Source of the DNA: Lachnospiraceae bacterium
Lineage (GTDB): Bacteria > Bacillota > Clostridia > Lachnospirales > Lachnospiraceae
Length of the DNA: 7,220 nucleotides
Assembly (NCBI GenBank): GCA_900759665.1
Contig: CAAEWE010000019.1
Span: forward strand, 1-7,220
Direction: 5' to 3'
The notes below the pieces were generated by a model. That model was given only the letters and a program-made list of their open reading frames with translations, did no database searches and was not told where the DNA came from. Both the position numbers and the translations under genes were made by a program. This document shows, in pieces, positions 1 to 5,672 of this stretch. How positions within the stretch are numbered: the stretch's first letter is position 1; the number at the start of each line of letters is the position of its first letter.

Positions 1-8
1 ACTCGTAA

Positions 9-46
9 GTAATACAAAATTGTCAAAATGACAATACTGTAATACA
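9..46. repeat. Short inverted repeat flanked by direct repeats at the window edge
   Basis: ATTGTCA (19-25) and TGACAAT (29-35) are perfect 7-bp arms around three A residues. The octamer GTAATACA occurs on both sides, at 9-16 and 39-46. This could be a protein-binding dyad or part of a repeated element. Its context lies beyond position 1 and cannot be read. Confidence 0.3.
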
Positions 47-280
47 CGGGTGGATCTTGCCCTGGATGTAACATATGAATTCATGCAATAATAGGCCCAA
101 ATGGGCACTTTCGTCATTTGAGCCTATATATTGTATGTCTTTTGGATGCCCCTTTGAAATAGCCTCTGCTGGCATAAAAGAAGGAAGACAGTCTTGTTAT
201 AAAACCACCTGCCTTGTTGATTATACCCTGAAAAAACTCTCATTTGTACTTTCTCCTGTTGTCATTCTCTGTTGTAACAT
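23..280 (-). pseudogene. Remnant-like reading frame, with a 50-residue open stretch at 175-23
   Basis: One minus-strand frame runs from an ATG at 280 to a TGA at 25-23 and is broken only by two TAA codons (codons 20 and 28). The intact last part, from the ATG at 175, codes for 50 residues (MPAEAISKGHPKDIQYIGSN...). Both TAA codons differ from CAA by one base, as expected for decay of a real gene, but a chance frame is also possible. A second ORF with AGGAG 9 nt before its ATG overlaps it in another frame (243-124, 39 residues, MRVFSGYNQQ...). I recognise neither product. Either could be a leader peptide for a gene beyond position 1. Confidence 0.25.
91..127 (-). repeat. 13-bp stem-loop in the left spacer
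   Basis: ATAGGCCCAAATG (91-103) and CATTTGAGCCTAT (115-127) form a 13-bp stem around an 11-nt loop. The single imperfect pair is G-U in a minus-strand transcript but C-A in a plus-strand one, favouring minus-strand RNA. Inside the loop AC-GAAA-GU could form a small GNRA-type cap. There is no T-run after it, so a standard terminator is unlikely. The stem lies inside the remnant-like frame and downstream of the candidate promoter at 319-290. Confidence 0.5.
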
Positions 281-289
281 TTTTATCAG

Positions 290-319
290 AGTATATCATA
301 AAGCAATATACTTTCTCAA
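290..319 (-). promoter_or_regulatory. Candidate promoter downstream of the HAD gene
   Basis: TTGAGA (319-314) and TATACT (295-290) on the minus strand are 18 nt apart, and a TG one base ahead of the -10 gives an extended -10. It points out of the window toward position 1. It probably starts the next transcription unit, or a leader RNA covering 1-285. Confidence 0.5.
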
Positions 320-398
320 CAATACCCTGGCGTTTTCTTTTATTTTACAGAAGTACTTAATTTTAACTTTTTTCCTTCAGATTTTTATATTACAAAAA

Positions 399-1049
399 TC
401 ATATCACCAGCTGCAGTATATCCTCTATATGTTCTGCAAGATGATCTGCCCCATTCAGTTCCCCTTTCTCACCATATCCATACAGGCATCCTATAAAAGG
501 GCTTTTGCAGGCTCTGGCACATTCCAGATCCTGCCTTCTGTCTCCGACCACCAGATAGGGGCCTGCATATTCCCGGATGATCTCCTGCACAATTTCTGTC
601 TTTGGACGGAATCCGTATGATTCACAGTCATAAAAACGGTCAAACCATCGTTCCATCCCAAATTCCTTCCAGTGTGCCTCACGATATGAAGCCTTACAGT
701 TACTTAAGATTATAAGATGATATCTCCGGTTCTTCAAAGCTGTTAGCATCTCCTCTGCTCCCGGATACCACACTGCCTTATGTTTCCTGATCTGTCTTAT
801 CATCAGGTCTCCTACCATCCTGTTTGCCTGCTCTTTATAGCTCTGATCCAGCTCCGGCAAAAATGTATTCCACATTTCCTTACTGTTAAGTCCCAGCCAT
901 CCGGCAATTTCCGCCGAGCCTATCTCCCGTTCTTCTGCAGCTTTCTGTTCTGTCAGCCACTGATAGGTTTCACGAAATGCCGGTTCATAGATTCCAAGGG
1001 TATTATGAATCGTTCCATCATAATCGAATATGATCGTTTTTGTCATCAT
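399..1049 (-). CDS. HAD-superfamily phosphatase in the riboflavin operon
   Basis: This 216-residue hydrolase of the phosphoglycolate-phosphatase-like HAD group carries all four motifs: DYDGT (Asp9 nucleophile, Asp11), ILSN (Ser116), a Lys at 150 in FRPKTEIV, and GDRRQDLE (Asp170, Asp174). A helical C1-type cap occupies about residues 18-95. It should remove phosphate from a small cytoplasmic metabolite. It begins 15 nt after ribH, with AGGA 6 nt before the first of two ATGs (1049; the second at 1046 is also usable), and no terminator or promoter lies between. By context it could be the phosphatase acting between RibD and RibH. That is inference: known Bacillus phosphatases for that step (YcsE, YwtE, YitU) belong to a different HAD cap class, and a general or damage-repair phosphatase is also possible. 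A 15-nt gap with no visible break supports co-transcription. Confidence 0.85.
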   Translation of the reverse strand: MMTKTIIFDYDGTIHNTLGIYEPAFRETYQWLTEQKAAEEREIGSAEIAGWLGLNSKEMWNTFLPELDQSYKEQANRMVGDLMIRQIRKHKAVWYPGAEEMLTALKNRRYHLIILSNCKASYREAHWKEFGMERWFDRFYDCESYGFRPKTEIVQEIIREYAGPYLVVGDRRQDLECARACKSPFIGCLYGYGEKGELNGADHLAEHIEDILQLVI

Positions 1050-1064
1050 TTATTTTCCTGTCTT

Positions 1065-1538
1065 TTAGAGCTGCTTCATCAGATTGACCATCTCAATTGC
1101 AGATAACGCGCAGTCATAACCTTTATTTCCCGCTTTGCTTCCTGCACGCGCAATAGCCTGCTCAATATTTTCAGTCGTGATCACTCCGAATAAGACCGGG
1201 ATTCCTGTTGCAAGTTCAACCTGTGCGATTCCCTTAGCAGATTCATTGCATACCAGATCATAATGTGAAGTATCTCCACGGATGACAGCTCCCACGCAGA
1301 TAATTGCATCATATTTTCCTGACTGCGCCATTTTCTGTGCTGTAATCGGAATCTCAAATGCTCCCGGTACCCATGCTGCAGTAATATTCTCTTCTTCTAC
1401 TCCATGTCTTACCAGTCCGTCGACTGCCCCTCCCAATAATTTATTCACAATGATCTCATTGAATCTCGCTGCCACGATACCAACCTTCATTCCCTCCGGT
1501 GCTACTACTTTTCCTTCTACTAAATTGATCTGTCTCAT
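1065..1538 (-). CDS. ribH: 6,7-dimethyl-8-ribityllumazine synthase
   Basis: This 157-residue enzyme condenses the dephosphorylated ribitylaminopyrimidine with dihydroxybutanone phosphate to give lumazine, and normally assembles as a pentamer or a 60-mer shell. Motifs in order are ARFNEIIV (24-31), VPGAFEIP (57-64), GAVIRGDTSHYD (83-94, with catalytic-type His92), GVITTENIEQAI (118-129) and RAGSKAGNKG (131-140, phosphate-binding region). Length and motifs are complete. AGGAGG is about 8 nt before the ATG at 1538, and the gene starts 29 nt after ribBA. The substrate must already be dephosphorylated, which makes the next gene relevant. Confidence 0.97.
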   Translation of the reverse strand: MRQINLVEGKVVAPEGMKVGIVAARFNEIIVNKLLGGAVDGLVRHGVEEENITAAWVPGAFEIPITAQKMAQSGKYDAIICVGAVIRGDTSHYDLVCNESAKGIAQVELATGIPVLFGVITTENIEQAIARAGSKAGNKGYDCALSAIEMVNLMKQL

Positions 1539-1567
1539 TTTTTCTTCCTCCTGATATTTGCTGTTTT

Positions 1568-2785
1568 TTATAAATTTATTTCTTTAAAAATATGACCCAT
1601 CTTTTCCTGCTTCGTCTTCATATACTTCCGGTCATACTTTTGTACCGGAATCTCCAGAGGTACTCTCTCATTGATCTTCAGCCCGAATTCACCAAGTCCA
1701 TAAACTTTATCCGGGTTATTTGTCAGTAATCTTAATGATTTCACACCAAGGTCTGACAGTATCTGTGCCCCGACCCAGTACTCTCTGAGATCCGGTGCAA
1801 ATCCTAACTTCACATTAGCCTCCACAGTATCGTATCCCTGTTCCTGAAGCGCATATGCTTTGATCTTATTGATCAATCCGATTCCTCTGCCTTCCTGTCT
1901 CATATACAGAATGATTCCTCTGCCTTCCGCCTCTACCTGGCGCATTGCTGTCTGCAGCTGCAAGCCGCAGTCACATCTGAGCGATCCGAATGCATCTCCT
2001 GTCAGGCACTCCGAATGTACCCGGCAAAGCACATCCTCACCATCTCCTATATCACCTTTTACCAGTGCCAGATGGTGCTCTCCTGTAATGTCATTGATAT
2101 ATCCATACATTTTAAAATCACCGTACTGTGTTGGGAGGTTTGCAGCTGCTTCCTCCTTTACATGCTTTTCATGTATCCTTATATAATCCTGCAGATCACG
2201 GATGGTAATAAATGTAAGGTTATGCTCTTTTGCCATTTCCCATAGCTGTGATGTACGCATCATCGTGCCATCTTCTTTCATAACTTCACAGCACACACCA
2301 CATTCTTTCAGCCCGGCAAGTCTCATAAGATCTGTCGTTGCCTCTGTATGGCCATTCCGTACCAGAACCCCGCCTTTTCTGGAAATAAGTGGAAATACAT
2401 GTCCTGGTCTTCTGAAATCCTCCGGTTTCGACTCATCATCCACACACTTCATAATGGTATAGGAGCGCTCTACTGCTGAGATACCGGTCGTTGTATCTGC
2501 GTGATCCACTGCCACGGTAAATGCTGTACTGTGATTGTCCGTATTTTCAGCAACCATCGGTGGAAAATTCAATCTCGCAGCAAGTTCCGCACTCATCGGT
2601 GTACAGATAAGACCCTTTGCATAGGTCGCCATGAAATTAATATTTTCCCTGGTCGCAAACTCTGCCGCGCATATCAGATCTCCCTCATTTTCTCTGTCCG
2701 GATCATCTGTGACCAGAACTATTTTTCCTTCCTTAAGATCCCTAAGTGCTTCTTCAATTGTGTTGTACTGATAATTTTGTGACAT
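1568..2785 (-). CDS. ribBA: Bifunctional DHBP synthase / GTP cyclohydrolase II, RibBA
   Basis: This 405-residue fusion makes both starting materials of riboflavin. The N-terminal domain (about 1-203) converts ribulose 5-phosphate to 3,4-dihydroxy-2-butanone 4-phosphate. It shows DDPDRENEGDL (27-37), RRPGHVFPL (125-133) and GHTEATTDL (145-153). The more usual DDEDRENEGD reads DDPDRENEGD here, a neutral-looking variant since the RENE residues are kept. The C-terminal domain (about 206-400) opens the GTP ring. It shows HSECLTGDAFGSLRCDCG with zinc ligands Cys260, Cys271 and Cys273, YMRQEGRGIGL (294-304) and RLLTNNPDK (352-360). AGGAGG precedes the ATG at 2785, 18 nt after ribE. Confidence 0.97.
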   Translation of the reverse strand: MSQNYQYNTIEEALRDLKEGKIVLVTDDPDRENEGDLICAAEFATRENINFMATYAKGLICTPMSAELAARLNFPPMVAENTDNHSTAFTVAVDHADTTTGISAVERSYTIMKCVDDESKPEDFRRPGHVFPLISRKGGVLVRNGHTEATTDLMRLAGLKECGVCCEVMKEDGTMMRTSQLWEMAKEHNLTFITIRDLQDYIRIHEKHVKEEAAANLPTQYGDFKMYGYINDITGEHHLALVKGDIGDGEDVLCRVHSECLTGDAFGSLRCDCGLQLQTAMRQVEAEGRGIILYMRQEGRGIGLINKIKAYALQEQGYDTVEANVKLGFAPDLREYWVGAQILSDLGVKSLRLLTNNPDKVYGLGEFGLKINERVPLEIPVQKYDRKYMKTKQEKMGHIFKEINL

Positions 2786-2803
2786 AGTGTATATCCTCCT
2801 GTT

Positions 2804-3457
2804 CTAAAACCCGAATTCTTCAAGAAACTCCATCGTAATTCCGGATTCTTTTTTCTCTTCTTCGTTTTTTCTGATGCCAAGCAGTTTTTCTACGTATTTT
2901 CCGATCACATCATTTTCCAGATTAACCAGATCCCCCGGCACCTTTTCCAAAAGAGTTGTTTCTTCTCCTGTATGTGGAATGACCGACACCTGAAAACCAG
3001 CTTCATCAATCCTTGCAACTGTCAGGCTGATCCCATCAATACAAACTGATCCTTTTTCCACAATCAGATGCAAAATCTGTGGTGATGTCTCAATCGATAC
3101 CCAGATGGCATTTTCTTCCCGAAGCATGGAACTTATCACGCCAGTCCCATCAATATGGCCACTTACTATGTGCCCTCCGAACCTGCCATCTGCAGCCATT
3201 GCTCGTTCCAGGTTTACCTGGCTTCCGGCTTTGCAGCTGCCAAGACTGCTTCTTCTGATCGTCTCTGCCATCACATCGGCGGTAAATCCGTCCGGCTGGA
3301 TCGACGTAACTGTCAGACACACGCCATTCACGGCAATGCTGTCACCGATTCTTGTGCCTTCCAGTACCTTCCTGGCTTTCACTGCTAGGATCCCTGATTC
3401 CCCTGTCAGCTGTATATAACGGACTTTTCCTTTCTCTTCTACGATTCCTGTAAACAT
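2804..3457 (-). CDS. ribE: Riboflavin synthase, alpha subunit
   Basis: This 217-residue enzyme dismutates two 6,7-dimethyl-8-ribityllumazine molecules to riboflavin plus the diaminopyrimidine, which is recycled by lumazine synthase. It has the duplicated lumazine-binding barrel. The first half starts MFTGIVEEKG and contains SIAVNGVCLTVT (40-51). The second starts around GGHIVSGHIDGTG (94-106) and contains GSVCIDGISLTV (136-147) and VIPHT (159-163). A NLENDVIGKYVEKL helix (179-192) follows. The last 20 or so residues are a charged tail (KNEEEKKE) beyond the core fold. CAGGAGGA stands before the ATG at 3457, inside the 3' end of ribD. In some Bacillota nomenclature this gene is called ribB or ribC. 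Confidence 0.96.
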   Translation of the reverse strand: MFTGIVEEKGKVRYIQLTGESGILAVKARKVLEGTRIGDSIAVNGVCLTVTSIQPDGFTADVMAETIRRSSLGSCKAGSQVNLERAMAADGRFGGHIVSGHIDGTGVISSMLREENAIWVSIETSPQILHLIVEKGSVCIDGISLTVARIDEAGFQVSVIPHTGEETTLLEKVPGDLVNLENDVIGKYVEKLLGIRKNEEEKKESGITMEFLEEFGF

Positions 3458-4566
3458 GATTCCTCCTGTTTTTTCTCACACACCTGACATCTTATCCGGA
3501 TGTCCTCACCGATCTGACAGATATCTGTATATCTCAGTTCCACTGCTTCAGACGGCAGTTCAACTCCAATACCTTCTACCGGTGTCTTCCCAGCCACACC
3601 GCCAAACAGCTTTGGTGCCACAAAAGCCTGTACTTCCTTTACAATTCCAGCTCGCAGTGCACTGTCATTTAACGTACCGCCTCCCTCCAGAAGGATGCTG
3701 TCAATGCCTCTGTTTCCAAGATCTGTCATCAGCTTCTTAAGGTCTATCTGATTCTTTTCATCCGGACAACAAATGGTTTCAACTCCCATGGTATGTAATA
3801 TTTTTATTTTCTCTTCTGTATTTTTCCAATCTGCATAAGCCACGATCGTCCGGTATTTTCCCGCACTTTTTACGATCTGACTGTCCGGCGTGATCCTGAG
3901 CTTACTGTCGCACACAATCCTGACAGGACTTTTCCAGCCTTCTACCCGGACGTTTAACATCGGATCATCTGCAAGCACAGTTCCAATGCCTGCCATGATC
4001 CCCATGTACTGATGCCGCATATGCTGTACTTCTTTTCGTGCAGATTCTCCGGTGATCCATTTTGATGCTCCTGTTTTCGTTGCGATCTTCCCATCCAGTG
4101 TCATGGCATACTTCATCACTACATACGGAGTCTTCGTAGTAATATAATGGAAAAACACCGGGTTCAGCTGATCACATTCTTCTCTCATAAAATCTTCAAC
4201 TACTGTTACACCGGCTTCCCTTAACATCTGTACACCTTTTCCTGCCACTTTCGGATTCGGATCTCTGGAACCGATCACCACTTTTCTGATCTTCTGTTCA
4301 ATGATCGCTTCCGTACATGGAGGTGTTTTACCATGATGACAGCAAGGCTCCAGCGTAACATAAATCACCGCACCTTCTGCTGATTCTGTAAGAGAAGCAA
4401 TTGCATTACGTTCCGCGTGAAGTTCTCCATACTTTTTATGATAGCCTTCCCCGATGATCTTTCCGTCTTTTACGATCACTGCCCCTACCATAGGATTGGG
4501 ATTCGTCCAGCCTTCTCCTTTTTTGGCCAGTTGAATAGCCCGAAGCATATATTCCTGATCCGTCAT
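3439..4566 (-). CDS. ribD: Bifunctional riboflavin deaminase/reductase RibD
   Basis: This 375-residue cytoplasmic enzyme carries out two successive steps: deamination of the GTP-derived diaminopyrimidine phosphate, then NADPH-dependent reduction of its ribosyl side chain. The N-terminal deaminase (about 1-145) has TNPNPMVGAV, the zinc and catalytic motif HAE (His50, Glu52) and PCCHHGKTPPC (Cys75, Cys84 as zinc ligands). The C-terminal reductase (about 147-365) has MKYAMTLDGKIA (151-162), SKWITGESAR (168-177), GIGTVLADDPMLNVR and LLEGGGTLND. The length is normal and both halves look intact. The 3' end overlaps ribE by 19 nt. It is the first gene after the riboswitch leader. Confidence 0.97.
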   Translation of the reverse strand: MTDQEYMLRAIQLAKKGEGWTNPNPMVGAVIVKDGKIIGEGYHKKYGELHAERNAIASLTESAEGAVIYVTLEPCCHHGKTPPCTEAIIEQKIRKVVIGSRDPNPKVAGKGVQMLREAGVTVVEDFMREECDQLNPVFFHYITTKTPYVVMKYAMTLDGKIATKTGASKWITGESARKEVQHMRHQYMGIMAGIGTVLADDPMLNVRVEGWKSPVRIVCDSKLRITPDSQIVKSAGKYRTIVAYADWKNTEEKIKILHTMGVETICCPDEKNQIDLKKLMTDLGNRGIDSILLEGGGTLNDSALRAGIVKEVQAFVAPKLFGGVAGKTPVEGIGVELPSEAVELRYTDICQIGEDIRIRCQVCEKKQEESCLQES

Positions 4567-4572
4567 TTCTAT

Positions 4573-4577
4573 TCCTT
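4573..4577 (-). promoter_or_regulatory. Ribosome binding site fixing the ribD start
   Basis: AAGGA on the minus strand is 6 nt before the ATG at 4566, whose product begins MTDQEYMLRA as is usual for RibD. The frame is open further to a TTG at 4632, but no ribosome binding site precedes it and the extra 22 residues do not resemble the family's N-terminus. Confidence 0.75.
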
Positions 4578-4688
4578 CTTTCTTATTCCTGTTCTTTGCC
4601 TGGGCTACGCCGAGGCTTTTAAACATGTGCAATCGGATTCACAGACAAGTGAATGGTATAGTTATTTCGAAAACGATGTACCAGATAC

Positions 4689-4716
4689 AAAAAAAGCCTG
4701 CAGAAATATCTGCAGG
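4689..4716 (-). terminator. Second leader terminator before ribD
   Basis: A perfect 8-bp stem (CCTGCAGA at 4716-4709 with TCTGCAGG at 4704-4697), a 4-nt TATT loop, then C and seven T residues (4695-4689) on the minus strand form a second intrinsic terminator about 60 nt after the first. It also lies ahead of ribD, so every full-length riboflavin transcript must pass both. No aptamer segment obviously pairs with it, so how it is overcome when FMN is low is unclear. Confidence 0.8.
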
Positions 4717-4772
4717 GTGGAATTAATCTGTTACATATGATCGATAAATGAATGTCTGATTATTTCCTACAT

Positions 4773-4806
4773 AAAAAGCTCTGAAATGGATCACCATCTC
4801 AGAGCT
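4773..4806 (-). terminator. First leader terminator of the FMN riboswitch
   Basis: On the minus strand AGCTCTGAGATGG (4806-4794) pairs with CCATTTCAGAGCT (4789-4777) in a 13-bp stem with one G-U pair and a 4-nt loop, followed by a T-run (4777-4773, first T paired). It lies 41 nt after the aptamer and is the likely OFF structure. An inferred antiterminator would pair the conserved aptamer end CTGGATGG (4863-4856) with CCATTTCAG (4789-4781), which would break both P1 and this stem. That pairing has an internal loop and is only a proposal. Confidence 0.85.
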
Positions 4807-4847
4807 CTGATACTACATTCATTCATACAAAAATCAACTGTACTATC

Positions 4848-4954
4848 ATCTTCTTCCATCCAGACTGTACTGTCGGCCCCGGAATCTCACCGGATCATGC
4901 CTCTCGGCTCGCGGGCTTTACCGCCGGTAGGGAATCTCACCCTGCCCTGAAGAT
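4848..4954 (-). ncRNA. FMN riboswitch (RFN element)
   Basis: The minus strand carries the conserved RFN blocks in order: GGGCAGGGTGAGATTCCC, ACCGGCGGTAAAGCCCGCGA, GAGCCGAGAGGC, GATCCGGTGAGATTCCGG and GGCCGACAGTACAGTCTGG. The P1 helix is closed by ATCTTC (4954-4949) and GAAGAT (4853-4848). Its length of about 107 nt is normal. FMN binding stabilises the aptamer and represses the downstream riboflavin genes. The intrinsic terminators just downstream point to control by premature termination, not by hiding the ribD start, which is about 280 nt further on. Confidence 0.97.
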
Positions 4955-4966
4955 ATCTTTTTGTTC

Positions 4967-4995
4967 ATTTTAATACTTTATCTATTATTTGTAAA
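4967..4995 (-). promoter_or_regulatory. Riboflavin operon promoter
   Basis: TTTACA (4995-4990) and TAAAAT (4972-4967) on the minus strand are separated by exactly 17 nt. The predicted start near 4960 falls a few nucleotides before the first pairing strand of the FMN aptamer, the usual arrangement for a riboswitch leader. No other promoter was seen between here and the HAD gene, so this one probably drives ribD through the HAD gene. Confidence 0.75.
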
Positions 4996-5033
4996 GCAGA
5001 ATTTTTATTTTACGCATTTCACATTTTTCTCGG

Positions 5034-5087
5034 GAGTTTGACAGTTGAATAATCAAAACTCACCCTGCAGGCCTTGTAAAACCTGCA
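5034..5087. repeat. Two adjacent stem-loops in the ars-rib spacer
   Basis: TGCAGG (5066-5071) pairs with CCTGCA (5082-5087), and on the minus-strand RNA two inner G-U pairs would extend it. Next to it, GAGTTTGA (5034-5041) pairs with TCAAAACTC (5053-5061), with one bulged base. Neither has a T-run on its minus-strand 3' side, so neither is a standard terminator for arsC. The first is followed by TTTTT on the plus strand, where no gene needs ending. Their role is unknown. The spacer from 4996 to 5258 holds no other feature I can support apart from the small ORF. Confidence 0.4.
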
Positions 5088-5121
5088 TTTTTATGTCAAA
5101 TATATTGGATTCAATATACAT
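5053..5121 (-). CDS. Possible 22-residue small ORF or gene remnant between the ars and rib operons
   Basis: An ATG at 5121 has a near-consensus TGGAGG ribosome binding site about 7 nt upstream and opens 22 codons (MYIESNIFDIKM...) ending at TGA 5055-5053. The same frame is also readable on both sides, but only across in-frame stops: a TAA upstream after ...FFVPEFLRQ, and the TGA itself, followed by 16 more codons. This pattern suits a decayed gene or a chance frame as much as a real micropeptide. No family is recognised. No separate promoter was found, so expression would depend on read-through from arsC. Confidence 0.25.
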   Translation of the reverse strand: MYIESNIFDIKMQVLQGLQGEF

Positions 5122-5258
5122 ATCCGTTCCTCCAGGACATACCCACAATTATTGGCGGAGAAATTCAGGCACGAAAAAAAGTCCCAGTAGTTTTTTGATG
5201 GTTCTTATATGTTTTTTTGTATCTCATCCGTTCGACAAACTGCAATTTCTCAACTTCT

Positions 5259-5672
5259 TTAGTTTTCTTCAAATTCATCCAATCGTTGTTTCAATATAAA
5301 AATTTGCATCCTTATCTCATCAATAACCTTCTTAAACTCTTCGTCACTCTTTCCGGTTGGATCTTCAAGTCCCCAATTATCATCAAACGGTCTTTCGATA
5401 AACGGACATCCCACATTACAACCCATTGAAATTGCAATATCCGGTACTGGTATCTCATCAATCAGCTTACTATATTGTCCTTCTGCTTCCATATCAATTC
5501 CATACAATTCTTTCATAATCCGGACTGCATCCTGATTAATCTGTAGTTTCGTTTCTGTCCCTGCCGAATAACTTTCAAATACATCCGAAGCCAGATGTTT
5601 TCCCAAAGCTTCTGCAATCTGGCTTCTGCATGAATTATGAACGCATATAAAAGCAACTTTTTTCTTATTCAT
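5259..5672 (-). CDS. arsC: Thioredoxin-type arsenate reductase (low-molecular-weight phosphatase fold)
   Basis: This 137-residue cytoplasmic enzyme reduces arsenate to arsenite, which Acr3 then exports. The N-terminus has a beta strand leading into the CX5R anion loop CVHNSCRS (Cys10 nucleophile, Cys15, Arg16). The general-acid region GLEDPTG contains Asp104-Pro105. Cys85 and Cys89 in SMGCNVGCP lie where the Staphylococcus aureus pI258 enzyme has its second and third redox cysteines, so a Cys10-Cys85/Cys89 disulfide relay recycled by thioredoxin is likely. It is not the glutaredoxin-linked E. coli type. The ATG at 5672 overlaps the end of acr3, with AAAGGAG about 10 nt upstream. It could also be called a tyrosine phosphatase, but the extra cysteines and the operon favour ArsC. 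Confidence 0.93.
   Translation of the reverse strand: MNKKKVAFICVHNSCRSQIAEALGKHLASDVFESYSAGTETKLQINQDAVRIMKELYGIDMEAEGQYSKLIDEIPVPDIAISMGCNVGCPFIERPFDDNWGLEDPTGKSDEEFKKVIDEIRMQIFILKQRLDEFEEN

Noticed and set aside
4..34. Minus-strand promoter at the window edge (TTGACA at 26-21 or TTGTCA at 34-29)
   Set aside because: For the first, the -10 would fall across the window end; for the second, the only spaced hexamer is a poor TACTTA. It cannot be supported.
75..620. Plus-strand ORF of 181 codons
   Set aside because: More than a third lies antisense to the HAD gene, the N-terminal part has no recognisable domain, and no ribosome binding site or promoter fits. The HAD motifs on the opposite strand are clear.
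1860..2782. Several plus-strand ORFs opposite ribBA
   Set aside because: They mirror the strongly conserved RibBA codons, have no ribosome binding sites and match no family.
4567..4632. Longer RibD beginning at TTG 4632
   Set aside because: No ribosome binding site there, and the 22 extra residues are not seen in the family; the ATG at 4566 has AAGGA at good spacing.
4417..4740. Plus-strand ORF running across the ribD start and the second leader terminator
   Set aside because: It is antisense to the conserved RibD deaminase domain and to a clear terminator, and its product is not protein-like.
5066..5092. Plus-strand intrinsic terminator (TGCAGG/CCTGCA then TTTTT)
   Set aside because: No plus-strand gene precedes it and the stem is only 6 bp on that strand; kept only as part of a stem-loop pair of unknown role.
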